Part shown: piece after piece, positions 5,743 through 5,899 of the stretch
Layout of the letters: every line of letters starts with the position of its first letter
How positions within the stretch are numbered: position 1 is the stretch's first letter
Assembly (NCBI GenBank): GCA_030731175.1
Contig: JANQUM010000207.1
Location: forward strand, 1-5,899
Direction of reading: 5' to 3'
DNA length: 5,899 nucleotides
DNA from: Spirosomataceae bacterium
GTDB taxonomy: Bacteria > Bacteroidota > Bacteroidia > Cytophagales > Spirosomataceae
The notes under the pieces: generated by a model
The model's database searches: none
Seen by the model: only the letters and a program-made list of their open reading frames with translations
What the model was told of the DNA's origin: nothing
Program-made: the position numbers and the translations under genes

Positions 5743-5899
5743 TCAAGTAGTGGCTTTTCTGTTAAAAATACTGCGTTCGTCGGGCTGTTTGCCCCGTAAA
5801 ATTGCGAGTGTATTTTTTACCGTAGAAACGCACATTTCGGTGTAGGTTCTTGCTGTCAAGCTTCCCACGTGAGCGGTTATCAATGCGTTTGGATGGTTT
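5743..5899 (-). CDS. D-2-hydroxyacid dehydrogenase family protein, C-terminal fragment (partial)
   Basis: An open frame enters from the right edge and stops at TGA (5745-5743), giving 51 residues. It reads NHPNALITAHVGSLTARTYT, then EMCVSTVKNTLAILRGKQ, ending in NRKATT. The ALITAHVGSLT segment matches the C-terminal part of NAD-dependent D-2-hydroxyacid dehydrogenases (phosphoglycerate dehydrogenase type), where the His (tenth residue here) is the general acid of the Arg-Glu-His catalytic set. The following helix with a VxNTLAILRG pattern is the usual end of the cofactor domain. The Rossmann motif and the substrate-determining half lie outside the window, so the substrate is unknown. It converges on the regulator gene with a 67-bp gap that holds no clear terminator. 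A role in sugar-acid metabolism would fit the neighbourhood but is not shown. Confidence 0.85.
   Translation of the reverse strand, partial: NHPNALITAHVGSLTARTYTEMCVSTVKNTLAILRGKQPDERSIFNRKATT

Overview
The window looks like a chromosomal stretch from a Bacteroidota bacterium, probably a Cytophagales relative (Runella, Dyadobacter or Spirosoma type). The reasons are the protein families (DUF4861, GH88, Bacteroidota-style LacI regulator, a probable heme-binding protein N-terminus), the AT-rich gaps, the lack of clear Shine-Dalgarno sites and the near match to a TAnnTTTG promoter element. The lineage is inferred from these traits, not from a marker gene.

Layout. A minus-strand gene fragment (1-173) carries a signal/anchor segment. 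Then comes a 332-bp gap with a strong minus-strand intrinsic terminator (270-307) and a cluster of REP-like inverted repeats (360-469). A four-gene minus-strand operon follows, read from right to left: DUF4861 protein (4464-3400), GH88 unsaturated glucuronyl hydrolase (3403-2243), kduD (2161-1400) and kduI (1336-506). A 179-bp divergent regulatory region with several palindromes (4465-4643) separates the operon from a plus-strand LacI-family regulator (4644-5675). The window ends with the C-terminus of a minus-strand D-2-hydroxyacid dehydrogenase (5743-5899), convergent with the regulator.

How the genes fit together. The operon is a compact module for using unsaturated uronic acids. The two exported proteins are joined by an ATGA stop/start overlap. 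They would act on oligosaccharides in the periplasm, with GH88 releasing the 4,5-unsaturated uronate, which rearranges to 4-deoxy-L-threo-5-hexosulose uronate. In the cytoplasm KduI isomerises this to 3-deoxy-D-glycero-2,5-hexodiulosonate, and KduD reduces that to 2-keto-3-deoxygluconate (KDG). The LacI-type protein is the likely local regulator, with a candidate operator (4594-4615) just before its own start codon. No polysaccharide lyase, SusC/SusD pair, sulfatase, transporter, KDG kinase or KDPG aldolase is visible, so the parent polysaccharide cannot be named from this window.

The points most worth a second look are the uncharacterised DUF4861 protein coupled to GH88, the repeat cluster with paired compensatory stem changes, and the crowded palindromes in the divergent promoter region. 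I see no mobile-element gene, CRISPR array, tRNA or rRNA.
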